Shown: in pieces, positions 35,395 through 46,489 of the stretch
How the letters are laid out: each line of letters starts with the position of its first letter
Numbering within the stretch: the stretch's first letter is position 1
DNA from: Lactarius indigo
Taxonomy: Eukaryota > Basidiomycota > Agaricomycetes > Russulales > Russulaceae
Assembly: GCA_025766275.1 (NCBI GenBank)
Contig: JAFKAC010000001.1
Location: forward strand, 1,798,001 to 1,862,000
DNA: 64,000 nucleotides
Direction: 5' to 3'
Program-made: the position numbers and the translations under genes
Notes under the pieces: model-generated
The model's database searches: none
What the model saw: the letters and a program-made list of their open reading frames with translations, nothing else
What the model was told of the DNA's origin: nothing

Positions 35395-37004
35395 ATGCAC
35401 CCATTTGCGACGTACGTCTTGCGTAGCTACTACAAGGCTACGGGATGGAACGAGGACAACTTGTTCGCCAATTTTACGAGATCCTCTAATGGTGCGTTTC
35501 CTCATCGTGCTTTGGTTCCTGCAAATACCCAGTGTGATTTGATGCCTTGCAGCTGTCCTCGACTTTTCCGTCCCTCGTGGACTGCATTTCTCCATATCGA
35601 AATCCCCCAACACGCTGTTCCAGACGACGTATTCGATGAATGCGTTGCCCTCGCTGAACGGCTCCGTTGGCTATATCTTCACGTCCTGCGAGCTCGACAT
35701 CAAGAGTTCGAAAAACGTCCGTTTCAAGGACATGGTGGATCGATTCAAAGTCTACGACCAGCCCCTGAGACCCGTTCCCAAACCCGAGGAGTTCCTATCT
35801 GGTGAGCGCGTCGATACTCGCGGTAAGTGAGTGCACGATATACGATCTAAGCCCGGTGCAGAATGAAATCTCGTCACAGACTATCTCCTTTATGGTCGTC
35901 TCTACGTCCCCACTGGCCGCCTTGACGCATTGTACTCTACGAGGCTATCGTCTACCTTGCAGGCCCTCGTCGCCGCCATTTCCGATCCGCGGGCCGACGT
36001 CAGGCAGTCGCAATCGACCCGCACTGCCTCGTCCCCACGCAACCTCATGCTCAGTCTGCAGCACGACACGGGTCGCTGGTGCACGGAGTACACTTACAGC
36101 GCGGAGGACAGCATGGTCGGCGTCCGGATGCTCCACAACTTTGGCAAGCTCGCCGACGAGTCCGGATCCGCGACGTTGGCGTCCCGCGGCGGCGCCGGCG
36201 GGATGAAGAGGATAGACGAGGAGGATGCGATGGAGGGAGGTCTGAAAGGACGGATCTCCGCTGGCGCAGAGATCTACTTCAGCGCCAAGGAGAAGAGCGC
36301 AGGAGGTTGTGCCCATTCCCATCCCGTCCGTCGACGTTCTTTCCGCGCCGCGGAAACGCTGATCTGCTGTTCTTTTTTTCGACAGTATCGACGGGCATCC
36401 GCTTTACCACGCTCCCAGACGCGACGCCGCCCTCGTTCCAGCCCCCGATAGAGTCCTCCTCGACGTCCGCGCTCCCGTCTTCCTTCTCTTCCCCATGCTC
36501 CTCCCATGTTTCCCAGCCCGCGACCACCATCACCGCACTCTTCAACCCCATGGTGGGCTACATGTCCGGGGCATACACTGCCCGGGTGTCCCGAGACCTT
36601 TCCTTGAGCTCGCGATTCGACTTCAACGTGTACAGCTACGAGAGTGAGTGGACGGTAGGAGCCGAGTGGTGGCTCCGGCCGTCGCGGTCGAAGCCCGCCT
36701 CGGATGGTACTTCGGATGGCCCACCTACAATCTCGTCGGCGTCGCTCTCGGAGTCGCTTACATCGCCGTACGGCGTCACGGGTGTCGTCAAAGCTCGAGC
36801 TTCCACGTCTAATGTAAGTCTACGATCCTCCTACGCACGCACGAGCTGCTCAACCTTTGTTTCCGCACACAGGATATCGCATTGCTCTGGGAGGGTCGCC
36901 TGAAAAACGTTCTGGTCGGCCTAGGCGTTTCGTCCAACCTCTCCAGTGGCACAAAACCGATAAAGTCGTTCGGCCTCGAACTGTCTTATTTCAGTTCAGG
37001 ATGA
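35395..37004 (+). CDS. MDM10: mitochondrial distribution and morphology protein 10 (ERMES beta-barrel)
   Basis: Five exons: 35395-35491, 35553-35822, 35880-36305, 36386-36813 and 36873-37004. The protein begins MHPFATYVLRSYYKATGWNE, then NAVLDFSVPRGLHFSISKSP, the family's opening. It continues with beta-strand sequence: NGSVGYIFTSCELDIKSS, DYLLYGRLYVPTGRLDALYS, NLMLSLQHDTGRWCTEYTYS, GLKGRISAGAEIYFSAKEKS, TALFNPMVGYMSGAYTARVS and SYESEWTVGAEWWL. It ends GLELSYFSSG. Mdm10 is an outer-membrane beta-barrel that anchors the ERMES ER-mitochondria tether and also works with the SAM complex. A short Pro/Ser loop lies between strands near residue 250. Its start is 108 bp from the start of the divergent unknown gene. 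Confidence 0.93.
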
Positions 37005-37269
37005 TAGTAGATGTGACATGGGCCCTGTGTATTTTTGTTCCATAGTTCGTAGTAACGGAAACGTCCACATGTTCGGCCATGATGTGTCGATGTCAATGTT
37101 AGAGTACAAACAGCGGCATGAGCGAACCAAACTTTGTGCAAGAAGGGTATCAAACTCGAACCGAAACGAAAAGGGAAAACCAAGAAAGTGAGAAAACCAA
37201 GTTTGTTCGGTGGCGAACTAAGATCATAGCATAAATAAATTGAGGGGTGAGATATGTGGGTAGTAACAA

Positions 37270-39030
37270 TTATTCGGACGACGCTGCCACGTTCGTATCG
37301 GTCACTTCCTTCTTGGTGGGGAGAGCCATCCCGAGAGTCCTCGCGAGCCTTGACCTTGCATCCATCGTTATGACCGGACGACTTTGCCGCTGTCGGTGGG
37401 ACGCCGGGGTGGATTGCGTGCGGGCGTGGTGCGGGCCCTTCGTTGCGTCAGCCCGTGCCGCCCCCGCCGGCGTCGACGAGCCCGACAGAAAGCCATGCTT
37501 AGCTACGAATGCAGGGGGGCGCCCGAGCGTGCGCGAACGGCCATGTGTGGGAATGCGCGGCTCCGGCGCCGGGCGTGGTTCCTCGGAGAGCCGAGACTCG
37601 GACGAGCTGCTAGATTTGGGCGCGTGGATTGACGCCGCTAGGCCCCGTTTGCCTACGTCGAGCTCAAAGTCTAGGCCGGGTGTCTCGGGTGGTGCCTCGG
37701 ACGACGCACGTTCGTCACGGGGAGGAGCGTGAATGGAGTCGCCCAAGGCTCTGCCTGACTGTGAGCTGGGAGGGGTAGTGGAAGGGCTCCCAGAAGCAGT
37801 ACTGGAAAGGTGTGGGGAGGCGTCCTTGTCTTTTGAGGTCGGAGCTGGCTCTGGGGAAGTGGAAGGTCCTTCGCTGGGTGAGAGCTTAGATGACTTCGGA
37901 ACACGGTCTTCTTGCTTGTCGACTTCGATGGACGACGATGGGGTGTCGGGAACACCAGTGACGTGACCACCCTCAAGCCCGTTCACTTCAGAAATCGGCG
38001 CCGTATCAGCAATTCGAGGGGACGGTGAGCCAGAGCCGGCAGAAAGAGACGGGGAGCCAATCTTGTCAAAGCTTTGTGGGAGCTGCTTCAACGAGTCATC
38101 GAGGATGGGCGACATCAGCTCCAGTCGTGCTTTCTCGATGCTTTCCGATGGGCCAGGATCGGCACCAGCAGGTGTGCCCGAGCCAGGCGAAACTCCCCAA
38201 TCGTCTAGATCTGGGAGACTGTCATCCTCGTCTGCCCAGTCGATATGGCTGCCAGGAGTAGACGGCCGATGGTCCATGGCCAAAGCGCGTACATGTTCTA
38301 CGAGTGAATCGATGTTCGTTTTTGTTGAGAACGATGTCACTGTAGGACCAGCAGAGAGGTGCGGAGGCGCATCCTTTGATGCAGACGCTTTGGGTGGTCC
38401 GTGAGGGGACGAAGGGCTCGTACGTGACTTTCGTGCCTTCATCGCAGACGCCAGTGCCTCCACCGTTAGGTTTTCAGAAGATAGTGTGGCTACCGAGGAC
38501 TTGTTGTTTTGAGACCTTCGGCGACGCGCAGTAGGTCTGGAGGAGCTAGTAGATGCGGAGTGCGGCGCCGAGCCCGAAAGATTCACGGTCGGGGACGCGG
38601 GCTCGATCATCAACGAGGGCAAGTTGTTTGCCGCATGTTGCGAGGCGCGGCGAGCACTGGCCTTGGGCTTGGCAGTGAGGTCTAAGCTAGGGATAGATCG
38701 AGGAAGCGATGAAGAGGGGTTTTTCGTTGAAGCGGATGTATTTGTAGGTGGCACTGCTGGGGGCTGGGCTGGCTTGGCTGATTCTGTGGGAGTAGTTGGT
38801 GTGTTGGTGTTGTCTACGGCAGTTGGAGGGGAGCCGTGGGGCCTGCTACCTCGCGTGGATGTGCCTCCACGTCGGCCCCCTCGACCCCCTCGACCGCGGT
38901 CGCCTCGGTTTCCACTGCCACGGCCTCTGCTTACACCACGAAAAGCAGAGCCACGCTCTCCACTGTGTCCCCAGTCGAGTCGAGTGGAAGTAGGGGCGGA
39001 AAGCGGTGGTGGGATAGAGAGTGAGGCCAT
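37270..39030 (-). CDS. disordered RGG-rich protein
   Basis: A single open exon. I take the ATG at 39030 (MASLSIPPPLSAPTSTRLDW), about 586 aa. The frame stays open up to 39264, but that would overlap the start of the divergent SmG gene. An RGG/GR box lies near the N-terminus (SRGRGSGNRGDRGRGGRGGR), a pattern of RNA-binding proteins and arginine methylation substrates. The rest is Ser/Pro/Thr-rich and disordered. It holds one acidic conserved-looking block (SHIDWADEDDSLPDLDDWGV) and the short helix VEHVRALAMDH. The C-terminus is basic, with MDARSRLARTLGMALPTKKE. I infer an RNA-associated factor; no folded domain was recognised. Confidence 0.7.
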   Translation of the reverse strand: MASLSIPPPLSAPTSTRLDWGHSGERGSAFRGVSRGRGSGNRGDRGRGGRGGRRGGTSTRGSRPHGSPPTAVDNTNTPTTPTESAKPAQPPAVPPTNTSASTKNPSSSLPRSIPSLDLTAKPKASARRASQHAANNLPSLMIEPASPTVNLSGSAPHSASTSSSRPTARRRRSQNNKSSVATLSSENLTVEALASAMKARKSRTSPSSPHGPPKASASKDAPPHLSAGPTVTSFSTKTNIDSLVEHVRALAMDHRPSTPGSHIDWADEDDSLPDLDDWGVSPGSGTPAGADPGPSESIEKARLELMSPILDDSLKQLPQSFDKIGSPSLSAGSGSPSPRIADTAPISEVNGLEGGHVTGVPDTPSSSIEVDKQEDRVPKSSKLSPSEGPSTSPEPAPTSKDKDASPHLSSTASGSPSTTPPSSQSGRALGDSIHAPPRDERASSEAPPETPGLDFELDVGKRGLAASIHAPKSSSSSESRLSEEPRPAPEPRIPTHGRSRTLGRPPAFVAKHGFLSGSSTPAGAARADATKGPHHARTQSTPASHRQRQSRPVITMDARSRLARTLGMALPTKKEVTDTNVAASSE

Positions 39031-39256
39031 CAATAAGGGGTCACCGGGGTCAGATAAGTATGTTCTTTGAAAATGGTCGCGTTGAGCAACCGGGAATGTC
39101 ACGAAAAGATCTGGGATGATACACGCACCAGAGATAGGAGATAAATACAGGGCGTTGTTGGGTAGAAGATGTGCTGGGTGGTAGAGACGGTCGAAGTCCG
39201 GGTTGGACCCTGAGCTTGGCCAAGGCATCAAAGACTTCCCTTTCGCGACAACTACC

Positions 39257-39595
39257 ATGTCCAAAGCGTCTCAACCAGAACTCAAAAAGGTCTTTCAAGT
39301 CACTGTGTCTCAAGCTATTGTGCTAATTATTCCTCAGTTTATGGACAAGAAATTGTTCGTCCATTTGCAAGGTGGTCGTAAGGTCAGCGGAACCCTGCGC
39401 GGTTACGACCTTTTCCTCAACTTGGTTATCGATGATGCCCAAGAAGAAACTACACCCGCGCAAAGACACCCCATTGGCACCGTCGTGCGTGGCACTCTTC
39501 CTCCCGTCACCAAATGACCGCTGGCTAATCTATGAGGATAGGTCATCCGTGGCAACAGTGTCACTTCGATGGAGACACTGGAAGGATTATCATAG
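39257..39595 (+). CDS. SMX2: small nuclear ribonucleoprotein G (SmG)
   Basis: Three exons, 39257-39289, 39338-39484 and 39542-39595, give 77 aa. The sequence [40 protein letters not shown] and VIDDAQEE, ending [17 protein letters not shown], is the complete Sm fold of SmG. It has the Sm1 motif ([20 protein letters not shown]) and the Sm2 motif (VIRGNSV). SmG is one of seven proteins in the ring around U1, U2, U4 and U5 snRNAs. The length matches the family. Confidence 0.96.
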
Positions 39596-39809
39596 CATTG
39601 TGCTTGCGATCCGCCGTGAACGACTAGTACAGCTTTTTCATATAAAATTTGTATTTGAACAAGAGACAGATATAACAACGACAATAAGGGGGAGTATGCG
39701 CTATGTCTGCATGGTACGGACTCGATAGGTGCGCCTTGTTGAGAAATTTGTCAAAACCAGAGTTGTCTACATTACATCGTGAATACGCTAAGTTATGCCC
39801 GCTCTACGT

Positions 39810-40892
39810 TTACACTAAAAAGCATTAACTTCTCAAAACACTTTTGTACACGGCTCGCGACCTGACGCGGAGTGTGGCGGCCACCCATAGCCTTCGATAT
39901 CTTGGACCACCTATAATTTTAAAAAATAAGATGCTCGGTGCAGTCGCTCGAGGAGATGCTGCTCTCAGATGGACCACGCCTGCTTGTACGCTTCTGACTT
40001 TAGCTTATCCTTCTTGGCCGCGAGAGGGCATTTGTCGCTCTCGGGGTGCTGGTTCGTTTGAGGAGCGATGACCTTGGCATTTTCCGTGATTGCTGGTCGA
40101 CGGGTTAGAGGTCGACGGGAACGAGTGGGACGTGGAGGTGGTATTTTCGAGTTCACTAAGTTTGACGCCGATGGCATCAAGGCGCCAGGGGTGAGCGCCG
40201 CTGCTACGGGCCCTCCGTCGGTCGTCGCGATGTCAACGTCCGCGGTCTTGTCTCCAATGTCGCTGCGGATGTGCGCACCCGACGCACGGAGGGTCAGCCC
40301 ACCCTTGTTGCGGAGGTGTATGCGGCGCAGCCGTTCCCTTTCACGTGCGGGGCAGAGGTACTCGGGTGCCAATTGCTCACTATCGGGTGAGTCAGACGAG
40401 AGCTCGAACGAGGCGAGAACTGGTTCGATGATAGACCGCCTTGCCCTTCCTACGCGCTGCTGGGCTGACGATAATGCACTTTGATGTGTGGTTGGTGGTC
40501 GAGATCGCACATAGTGCGCTGCACGGAGATCTGCGGCAAAGGCGCGGAGGGGGGTAGGGTCTTTTCGTGTCGAAGGATAAGCGAAAATAATAACAGAGAA
40601 GGAAGGGGGTGCACCTTGGCCTTTGAATATGTCCCAATCGATCTTGTCTTGGACCTCGGCGGCGATATCAGGCTGATGATCAAAGCGAAAGACATCGCTA
40701 TTAAACTACGAATGTGTAAATACATTGAAATATCGAGAGAAGATAATCAAAACCTTCTCATCGAAAGTGTCAAAAAGATCTTCAGGATTCGCAGTAGCCT
40801 GCTCGCGTGGAAGTCGAAGGCGGTCTATGTCTGACTGGGTGCGGGCCAGAAGGTCCTTCTGCGATTGGATATAGACCTCGAGAGCATCAAAG
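39810..40892 (-). pseudogene. broken SANT/Myb-domain gene
   Basis: Read on the minus strand from 40892: SFDALEVYIQSQKDLLARTQ, an intron, then IDWDIFKGQGAPPSF and a long disordered stretch, then KSEAYKQAWSI and a TGA at 39965-39967. Beyond the stop, in other frames, lie EQHLLERL and WSKISKAMGGRHTPRQVASR followed by VQKCFEKL. The order QAWS-EQHLLERL ... RW-KISKAMGGR-TPRQVASRVQKYFEKL is that of a fungal SANT/Myb domain in ZZ/ADA2-related proteins. About 11 residues in the middle of the domain are missing and the stop sits just before it. The first exon and start codon could not be found. Either the gene is dead or it now ends before the SANT domain. Confidence 0.6.
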
Positions 40893-41716
40893 CTGCACGG
40901 AGAGTGAGAAGAGAGCTGAAGGAGGAAAAGGTAGATACAAACTTATTTTTCACGAGATGGAGTTGACACAGATGTACCGTCATTCGTGCATCGACATAAT
41001 GCTAAATATATTTAATTCTATAATCCTAATTTATCGACGTAATCGAGACTACTGCACTAGGGTTAGGGTTAGGACGTTGTAAGAACATAAAAAAAGGGCC
41101 TGCCCAGCCCGAGGGCCGAAGCAGGACAGGAAAATATTGGGACGGTGCATGAACCGAAGCCCATACAAACCACGAGTTCCCCCTGGGGACAGGGTCGCCG
41201 TGCTATGGGAGGCCCTCATGGCCCATAGACCCAGGTAGCTGAAGGGGCCTATGCCATCAAGGTAAGTATGAAGATTCGTTATGTTCTCCAACGGGTTTTA
41301 AATGTTCGGACCCTAGCGCACGGACCATTCCATTTAGGGCCGGTACATCTACAACGACGCGCTGCTCACCAATGGCCTCGACAATCACTGGAAGACATTC
41401 ATCCCACACACGCTCCAGGTGCCAACGACAGCGTGTATTATGGCTTAAATTACCAGTGCCGCAATATCGCAGAACTGTACGGTACGAAATCATAGCTAAA
41501 CAAGCAGACGTACAACAACCGATGCGAAGGCGCTAGCGAGTGAAGTGCGAAGAATTGGTGTTACAACAAACTAGAAACGTGTGCTACTAGAACTTGAAAA
41601 TGTCATGAAAACGGAATGATTGAGTGTGGGATGGTCGGGCGGGCGATTTCCAAGGGACACAACTTCGCAACTTGACTTGCTGGTATGTGGCCGCACAGCA
41701 GCCCAGGGTAAGCCAT
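40893..41716. other. intergenic region with interstitial telomere-type repeat
   Basis: No gene was recognised. The stretch contains TAGGGTTAGGGTTAGG at 41058-41073. From 41080 to 41230 it is GC-rich with imperfect inverted GGGCC/GGCCC pieces. Confidence 0.45.
41058..41073 (+). repeat. short interstitial telomere-type repeat
   Basis: TAGGGTTAGGGTTAGG equals two and two-thirds units of the fungal telomere repeat TTAGGG. It lies about 165 bp upstream of the 5'-most recognisable exon of the broken SANT gene. It may mark a repaired double-strand break or an old chromosome end, or be chance. Confidence 0.5.
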
Positions 41717-44001
41717 TCAATAATGCATAGGACTTTGTGGCGCATCGATAGTGTCCGCATTGATCGGATTCTGGGCCAACGGAGTGGAGTCCATTGGTAT
41801 CCTGCCCTGCGCGTCGCGCATCTGTCTTCGACCAATAAGTGTTGCTCCGTCAATGCTGAGCTCGAACGGTTTGCCGCCATGGCGCCTCGGTGCATCACGC
41901 TGCCCGGCACGCCCGTCGTACGCTTCGCGAGATACGTGTTGCTGCTGTTGAGCCCGGGGTTGACGAGCTGTGATCTCGTCGTCCGGTGCGTCCTCATCGT
42001 CTTCGTTCAAACCAGCCAGGAATCCCGCCTGACCTGCGCCACCGCGGCCCTTGTATGCTCGCCTACGCGCACCTTCTTCCTCCATCCGATGAACAGCGTA
42101 TGTGATGTCGAATGCTTCCTTGAGCGAAGCGATACCAGGTGAACGGCCATCTCGTCCTCCGCGAACGGACTGCAGGAGCGGAGAATCTAATGGGTGAATA
42201 TCGGCGCGCGGAGTTGGTGGAGGCGGTGGCGCCGGTACTGCGTTGCACCATGGATGAGCCAGAAATTCATCGATTGTGTAGCGTTGAGCGGGATCGATGC
42301 AAAGCAGGTGTGTGATGAGATCTTTGGCTAATTTATCCACATCAGCAAGTAGGACCAGATATAATTTATCGTGGTACAAACCCGAGGCGCTAATGTCGTC
42401 CCACCATGGACTCAGGAAAGTGTAATAACCGCGAGCCACCTTCTCTGTAAGCACATTGATGCTCTCGTCGTAGAATGGAGGAAAGCCACATAAAAGGGTG
42501 TAGAGAACACATCCGAGAGCCCACATATCCACACTTTTGGAATATCGCTCGTCTTTGACAATTTCTGGGGCAGTGTAGCCCACTGTTCCACACGGGGTCA
42601 TTGTCTCTTCGTTCCAAATGACTTTAGAGAGGCCGAAATCCGCAATTTTGACGCGGCCGATACCACCTCCGCCTACACCTGGGATGAATTCCCCTTCGTC
42701 CTCTTTTTCTTCGTCATTCTGTCGTACAATTGGGTCTTTGGACGGGATGATGGGTATGCGTTCGAATAACAAGTTCTCCGGCTTGATGTCACTAAGTCGG
42801 GATGGGTCCATCAATGATGACAAGTGATGACCAGAACTTACCGGTGAACAACTCCTCTCTCTTCATGAAGATATCGGATCCCGTGAGCAACCTGGAGAAT
42901 GACGTGGCGGGAAAGGTTCTCGCTGAAGTACGTTAGCTTGACGATTTGATGGAATAGTTCACCACCCTCCATGACTGATCAAAAAAAAAAAAATTAGCAA
43001 CCGCCGATGCGAACGACCATAGTAGCGCACATACGTTCCAAAACCAGAAAAAAGTGATCGGTGGATTCGGAAAATGAGAGGAGCTTTACGATGCTGGGAT
43101 GGTTTGTTCCACGCATGATTTGTACCTCTGTTGATGAAACGAGTCGTTAATTATCCCATATACCAGTGTAGCGATCGACATGCCTTTCAAAATATTTGCA
43201 CGCTGTGCGATCATCCGTCAGCCATCTATTCGGGACATAGGAGCACGGTTGATATGCTAAGCAACAGTACCTCTGTTACGCGCGGCTTCTTCTTGAACTG
43301 GGCGTTAAGATGCCTATCGCCCGCCTGGTATGGCGGGTCCAATATGAAGCCGCGCGTAAAACTAGATCCATATTAAACGGAACTAACCTGTGATGAAGTA
43401 AGTTCGTATTTACGAACGGCTTTGACTACACAAGGTCATTGTTTGATTCACGACTGAATTAGGGGGAGGGGCAGACCAGCAACAGTAGTCCCCGATGTGA
43501 GATCCAAGGCCTTGTATACGTTGGAGAATGCTCCACTACAAAGGCAAACGATCAGCTAAGCGACAAGGGAAATCAAAGCAGTGACTGGCGCACTCTCCCA
43601 TCTTCTGGGTGAGCTTGAAGCGCTCCAGGCCTTTATAAGTAGGCATTTTCTCCTTGGCTGCACGCTCTTCTTGAACGATCTTTTCTACCTCGCGCGTATA
43701 CTGCTGCGATTGCTTAGCAGCCACGGGTTGTGCCTTAGCAGACTGTTGTTGCTGTTGCTGCTTCTGTTGGGTTTGAGGTTGGGCATTTGTCTGCTGACGA
43801 CGTTCCGGGTGTGCACATTGACGATTTGTGTGTATATCAGTAGGGGTAAGGCAGAAGGAATGTCGCCCTGACGAACATGTACGTGATTCTTGCCATGCCG
43901 AATAAGATCTAAAATAGGTGATCCCTTAAAAAAGTATGACAAAAATGGTATAAAGTTGTGTTACTTTTGAAAGCGTCGACGACGGCGACACCGGGAGGCA
44001 T
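41717..44001 (-). CDS. CAMK-type Ser/Thr kinase, Srk1/Rck2-like
   Basis: The proposed start, ATG 44001, is MPPGVAVVDAFK. A Gln-rich stretch (QTQQKQQQQQQSAKAQP) and a charged helix follow. The kinase domain starts MPTYKGLERFKLTQKMGEGA and continues with KAVRKYELT (catalytic-lysine region), VQIMRGTNHPSIVKLLSFSE, HGIRYLHEERGVVHRDIKPE (HRD and N), an insertion rich in Glu and Gly, KIADFGLSKVIW (DFG), TPCGTVGYTAPEI and VDMWALGCVLYTLLCGFPPF. It ends with an HPW motif. The tail has a helix (SLKEAFDITYAVHRMEEEG) and GGKPFELSIDGATLIGRRQM, a block shared with fungal Srk1/Rck2 kinases that act downstream of the Hog1/Sty1 stress MAPK. Short introns break the N-lobe; not all junctions were fixed. Catalytic motifs are complete. 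Confidence 0.87.
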
Positions 44002-44169
44002 GGCGAAGGAGGGAGTATATGCGTCCGGAGGATGAAATGTGGAGTGGAAAAAATCGGAGGCACTTATTGCTCTCCCAGCCCTGACGTCATTTTTGCTTTT
44101 TTCGGTCACGACACAGGATTAGATTAGCGTCACAGGCACGGGTGATCATTATTACAACACAGGTCATCC

Positions 44170-46265
44170 TCAGTCTATCGCCACCTCCAGTTGCGAACCA
44201 TCCGTCATCCAACGCCGCTCAACACTACCTCGTTCTCTTCTCCGGCCACCAAGTTGTCGTGTCGGGCTACCATCACTTAGCCAGCCAATCGCACGCCGTC
44301 TCCCAATGCTTCCCTCGAGACTCTCGAGCCTTCTTCCCGAGTGCTCCACTTCCAAAGCATCATATTCTTGCCCGAGAGGAATTTCAGGCCGAGGTGGTGA
44401 ATGTAGTAACAAGAGGCGCTGTAAAACAAGTCAGTGTATCGGCTCTTCGGCGAATAAAAAATCCTGTACCTGAGCAGGGGATATTCCCACTAAACTCACT
44501 GTACTTCGCCTCGTTCTTAAAGTGGGCCCACCACCTGGCCTTCGTCCCACTCCAGCCGTGGGTGCACCATCGACAACGAGTAGATTGTGGCCCTCCCCCT
44601 CCCCATCGCTGATCGCTCTTTCTGCGTCATTAGATCCGGGATGTTCGTTCGAAGCAGGCTCCCAGGCAATGACCCAGACACCGGCGAACGTTGCCGCGCA
44701 GCCGTACATGAATGTCACGAATTGATGAAATTTGGCCGTTCGGAAGTCGCCGTAGAGGATGGCGGACCCAAGTATCGCAGACAGATTAAAAAGTACAAAC
44801 TGTGTTGGAATAACGACCTGCACAGCCCCGCGTCAGAATACTTTTGAGTGGTCTTAATATAGACCGACCTTGCTGTCAAAGCGCATCAGTGCCCGATTAA
44901 GGTATCTTATCTGGCCAACGCCAGTGCCAAACAGGACCTGCACCAGAGTTGTCTAATACGGCCTCGTGCACTCGTAATGATCACGCTCACTGCAAGGACG
45001 GGGTAGGTCATCGATTCTTTAAACATATCAAAACCGCGAGTGGCGAGGAGCGTAGAGATTGCTTTCGTCGATAGTACGGTGAACCCACCTGGATGACACG
45101 TTGAATATTGTGTATCGCATGGACAAAAGGTTCCTGCGCACCGAATAATGCACACAGCCCAACATCCACAAGTACCCATCTTCGGCCCGCCCTCCCTTCG
45201 GAGAGACCCATCAGAAGGAACGCACCGATGGCGTAGACGATAGAAAAAACAAGGAAGACGCGCTGCGAGATGGCTTCGAGCAGTTTCTCCAGTGTTAACG
45301 GCGCATCAGACGCGTTGGAGGATAGAACAACGGTGACTGCGCCAACGATGGCGAGCATGATTCCGACCAGATCGCGCTAAGATCAGGGTACGGTCAGTCA
45401 AGCGTTGAAAACGTCATATGATCTTACCTTCCGGAGTCGCTCATGAAGGAGCAAAGGCGCAAATAGGCAGTTGGCAATAAGCGCGGACTAGGAAGAGTGA
45501 GACTCCTCCCAAATGTGAGATGGAAAATTACTACCGTGCCGAGAGGCGCAACAACAGAAGCGGGAGCAAAGGCGTAGGAAATAAAATTTCCTGTCTCCCC
45601 AACATTCATTAATAAGAATCCGAGCCACCTACGGAAGGTTTGTACTTCGCATTTGGGAGAAAAGAAGAGAGGACATACCACAGCTTCGACCTGAGATACT
45701 CTGATTCTTGTCCCTCACTCTTCGACTCACGGGGACTTTGCCTGTTGGTATATTTCGCGGCATCACCGGCAACTGGCCCTTTCGTGGTTTTGCGTTTCCA
45801 TTGAAGTGGCGAGCCCCGTAGATATGCATCGTCAGTACCATTGAGAGCACCGTACGTCGGAGATATGTGCAGGAGCTCCGCGTTTGCCGTCCGCGGGAAG
45901 GGGATCAGGGGATCAGTCTCTATGCTCGGCCCCTGCGGTCTTGACTCGGGATTTCCGTGCCATATGCGAGCCTCCCTCTCCACTTCTGACGGAGGATCCA
46001 GGTCGTGGGTGCTTACGCCCAATGGCCCACCCGCGTCCGCGCTGTCTTCTTCTTCTATGTCTTCGAGGCCGTGGTCGCGCTCGGCGCGTGCCTTCTCGAG
46101 TCGGGCATGAGCCAGCTTTTGAAGGTTGAGTGCTAAACTGATGAGTACATTCCCTGCAACTGCGACGCTGATACCAATAACAGTCGCGCGCGACACAGAA
46201 GGGAACTCGATGTCCTTAATGCCTCCTACATAGGGTAAGGTTGCGGGAATAGGCACAGGCAGCAT
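44170..46265 (-). CDS. NIPA-type (DUF803) magnesium transporter
   Basis: The ATG at 46265 begins MLPVPIPATLPYVGGIKDIE. The first membrane helix is VIGISVAVAGNVLISLALNL, then QKLAHARLEKAR and a cytosolic loop. The membrane core resumes with WLGFLLMNVGETGNFISYAF, APASVVAPLGT, ALIANCLFAPLLLHERLRK, LVGIMLAIVGAVTVVLSS, VFLVFSIVYAIGAFLLMGLS, GGFTVLSTKAISTLL, VIPTQFVLFNLSAILGSAIL and YGDFRTAKFHQFVTFMYGCA. This is the NIPA family pattern (GE-GNF-AY-FAP-SVVAPLG). These proteins move Mg2+ across the plasma or endosomal membrane. The cytosolic tail ends in a last exon after 44412. The protein has about 8-9 membrane segments, and the frames are consistent with short introns. Confidence 0.9.
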
Positions 46266-46489
46266 GGTGGTATTGGTGTGTGCGTGTGTGTCGAGACCGA
46301 TCTGTATTTCAATAGATGAGGAGCTGCGGCGTGTGGTTTGACATGCGGTTGGCCGGGGTGCACGGAGCAGAGGAGCAAACGTAACACAGGTGGAGATCGT
46401 GATGGAGGCAATTGTCACGTGCAAGGGCTTCTCTGCTCCTCTTCTCTTCTCCCTAGTCACGAGTCATACACGATACCGTGACAACTATC
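46266..46489. promoter_or_regulatory. divergent promoter region, NIPA transporter and SEC12
   Basis: A 224-bp spacer lies between two start codons on opposite strands. Alternating TG/CA runs (GTGTGTGCGTGTGTGT region near 46277-46292) are present. No specific operator was recognised. Confidence 0.4.
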
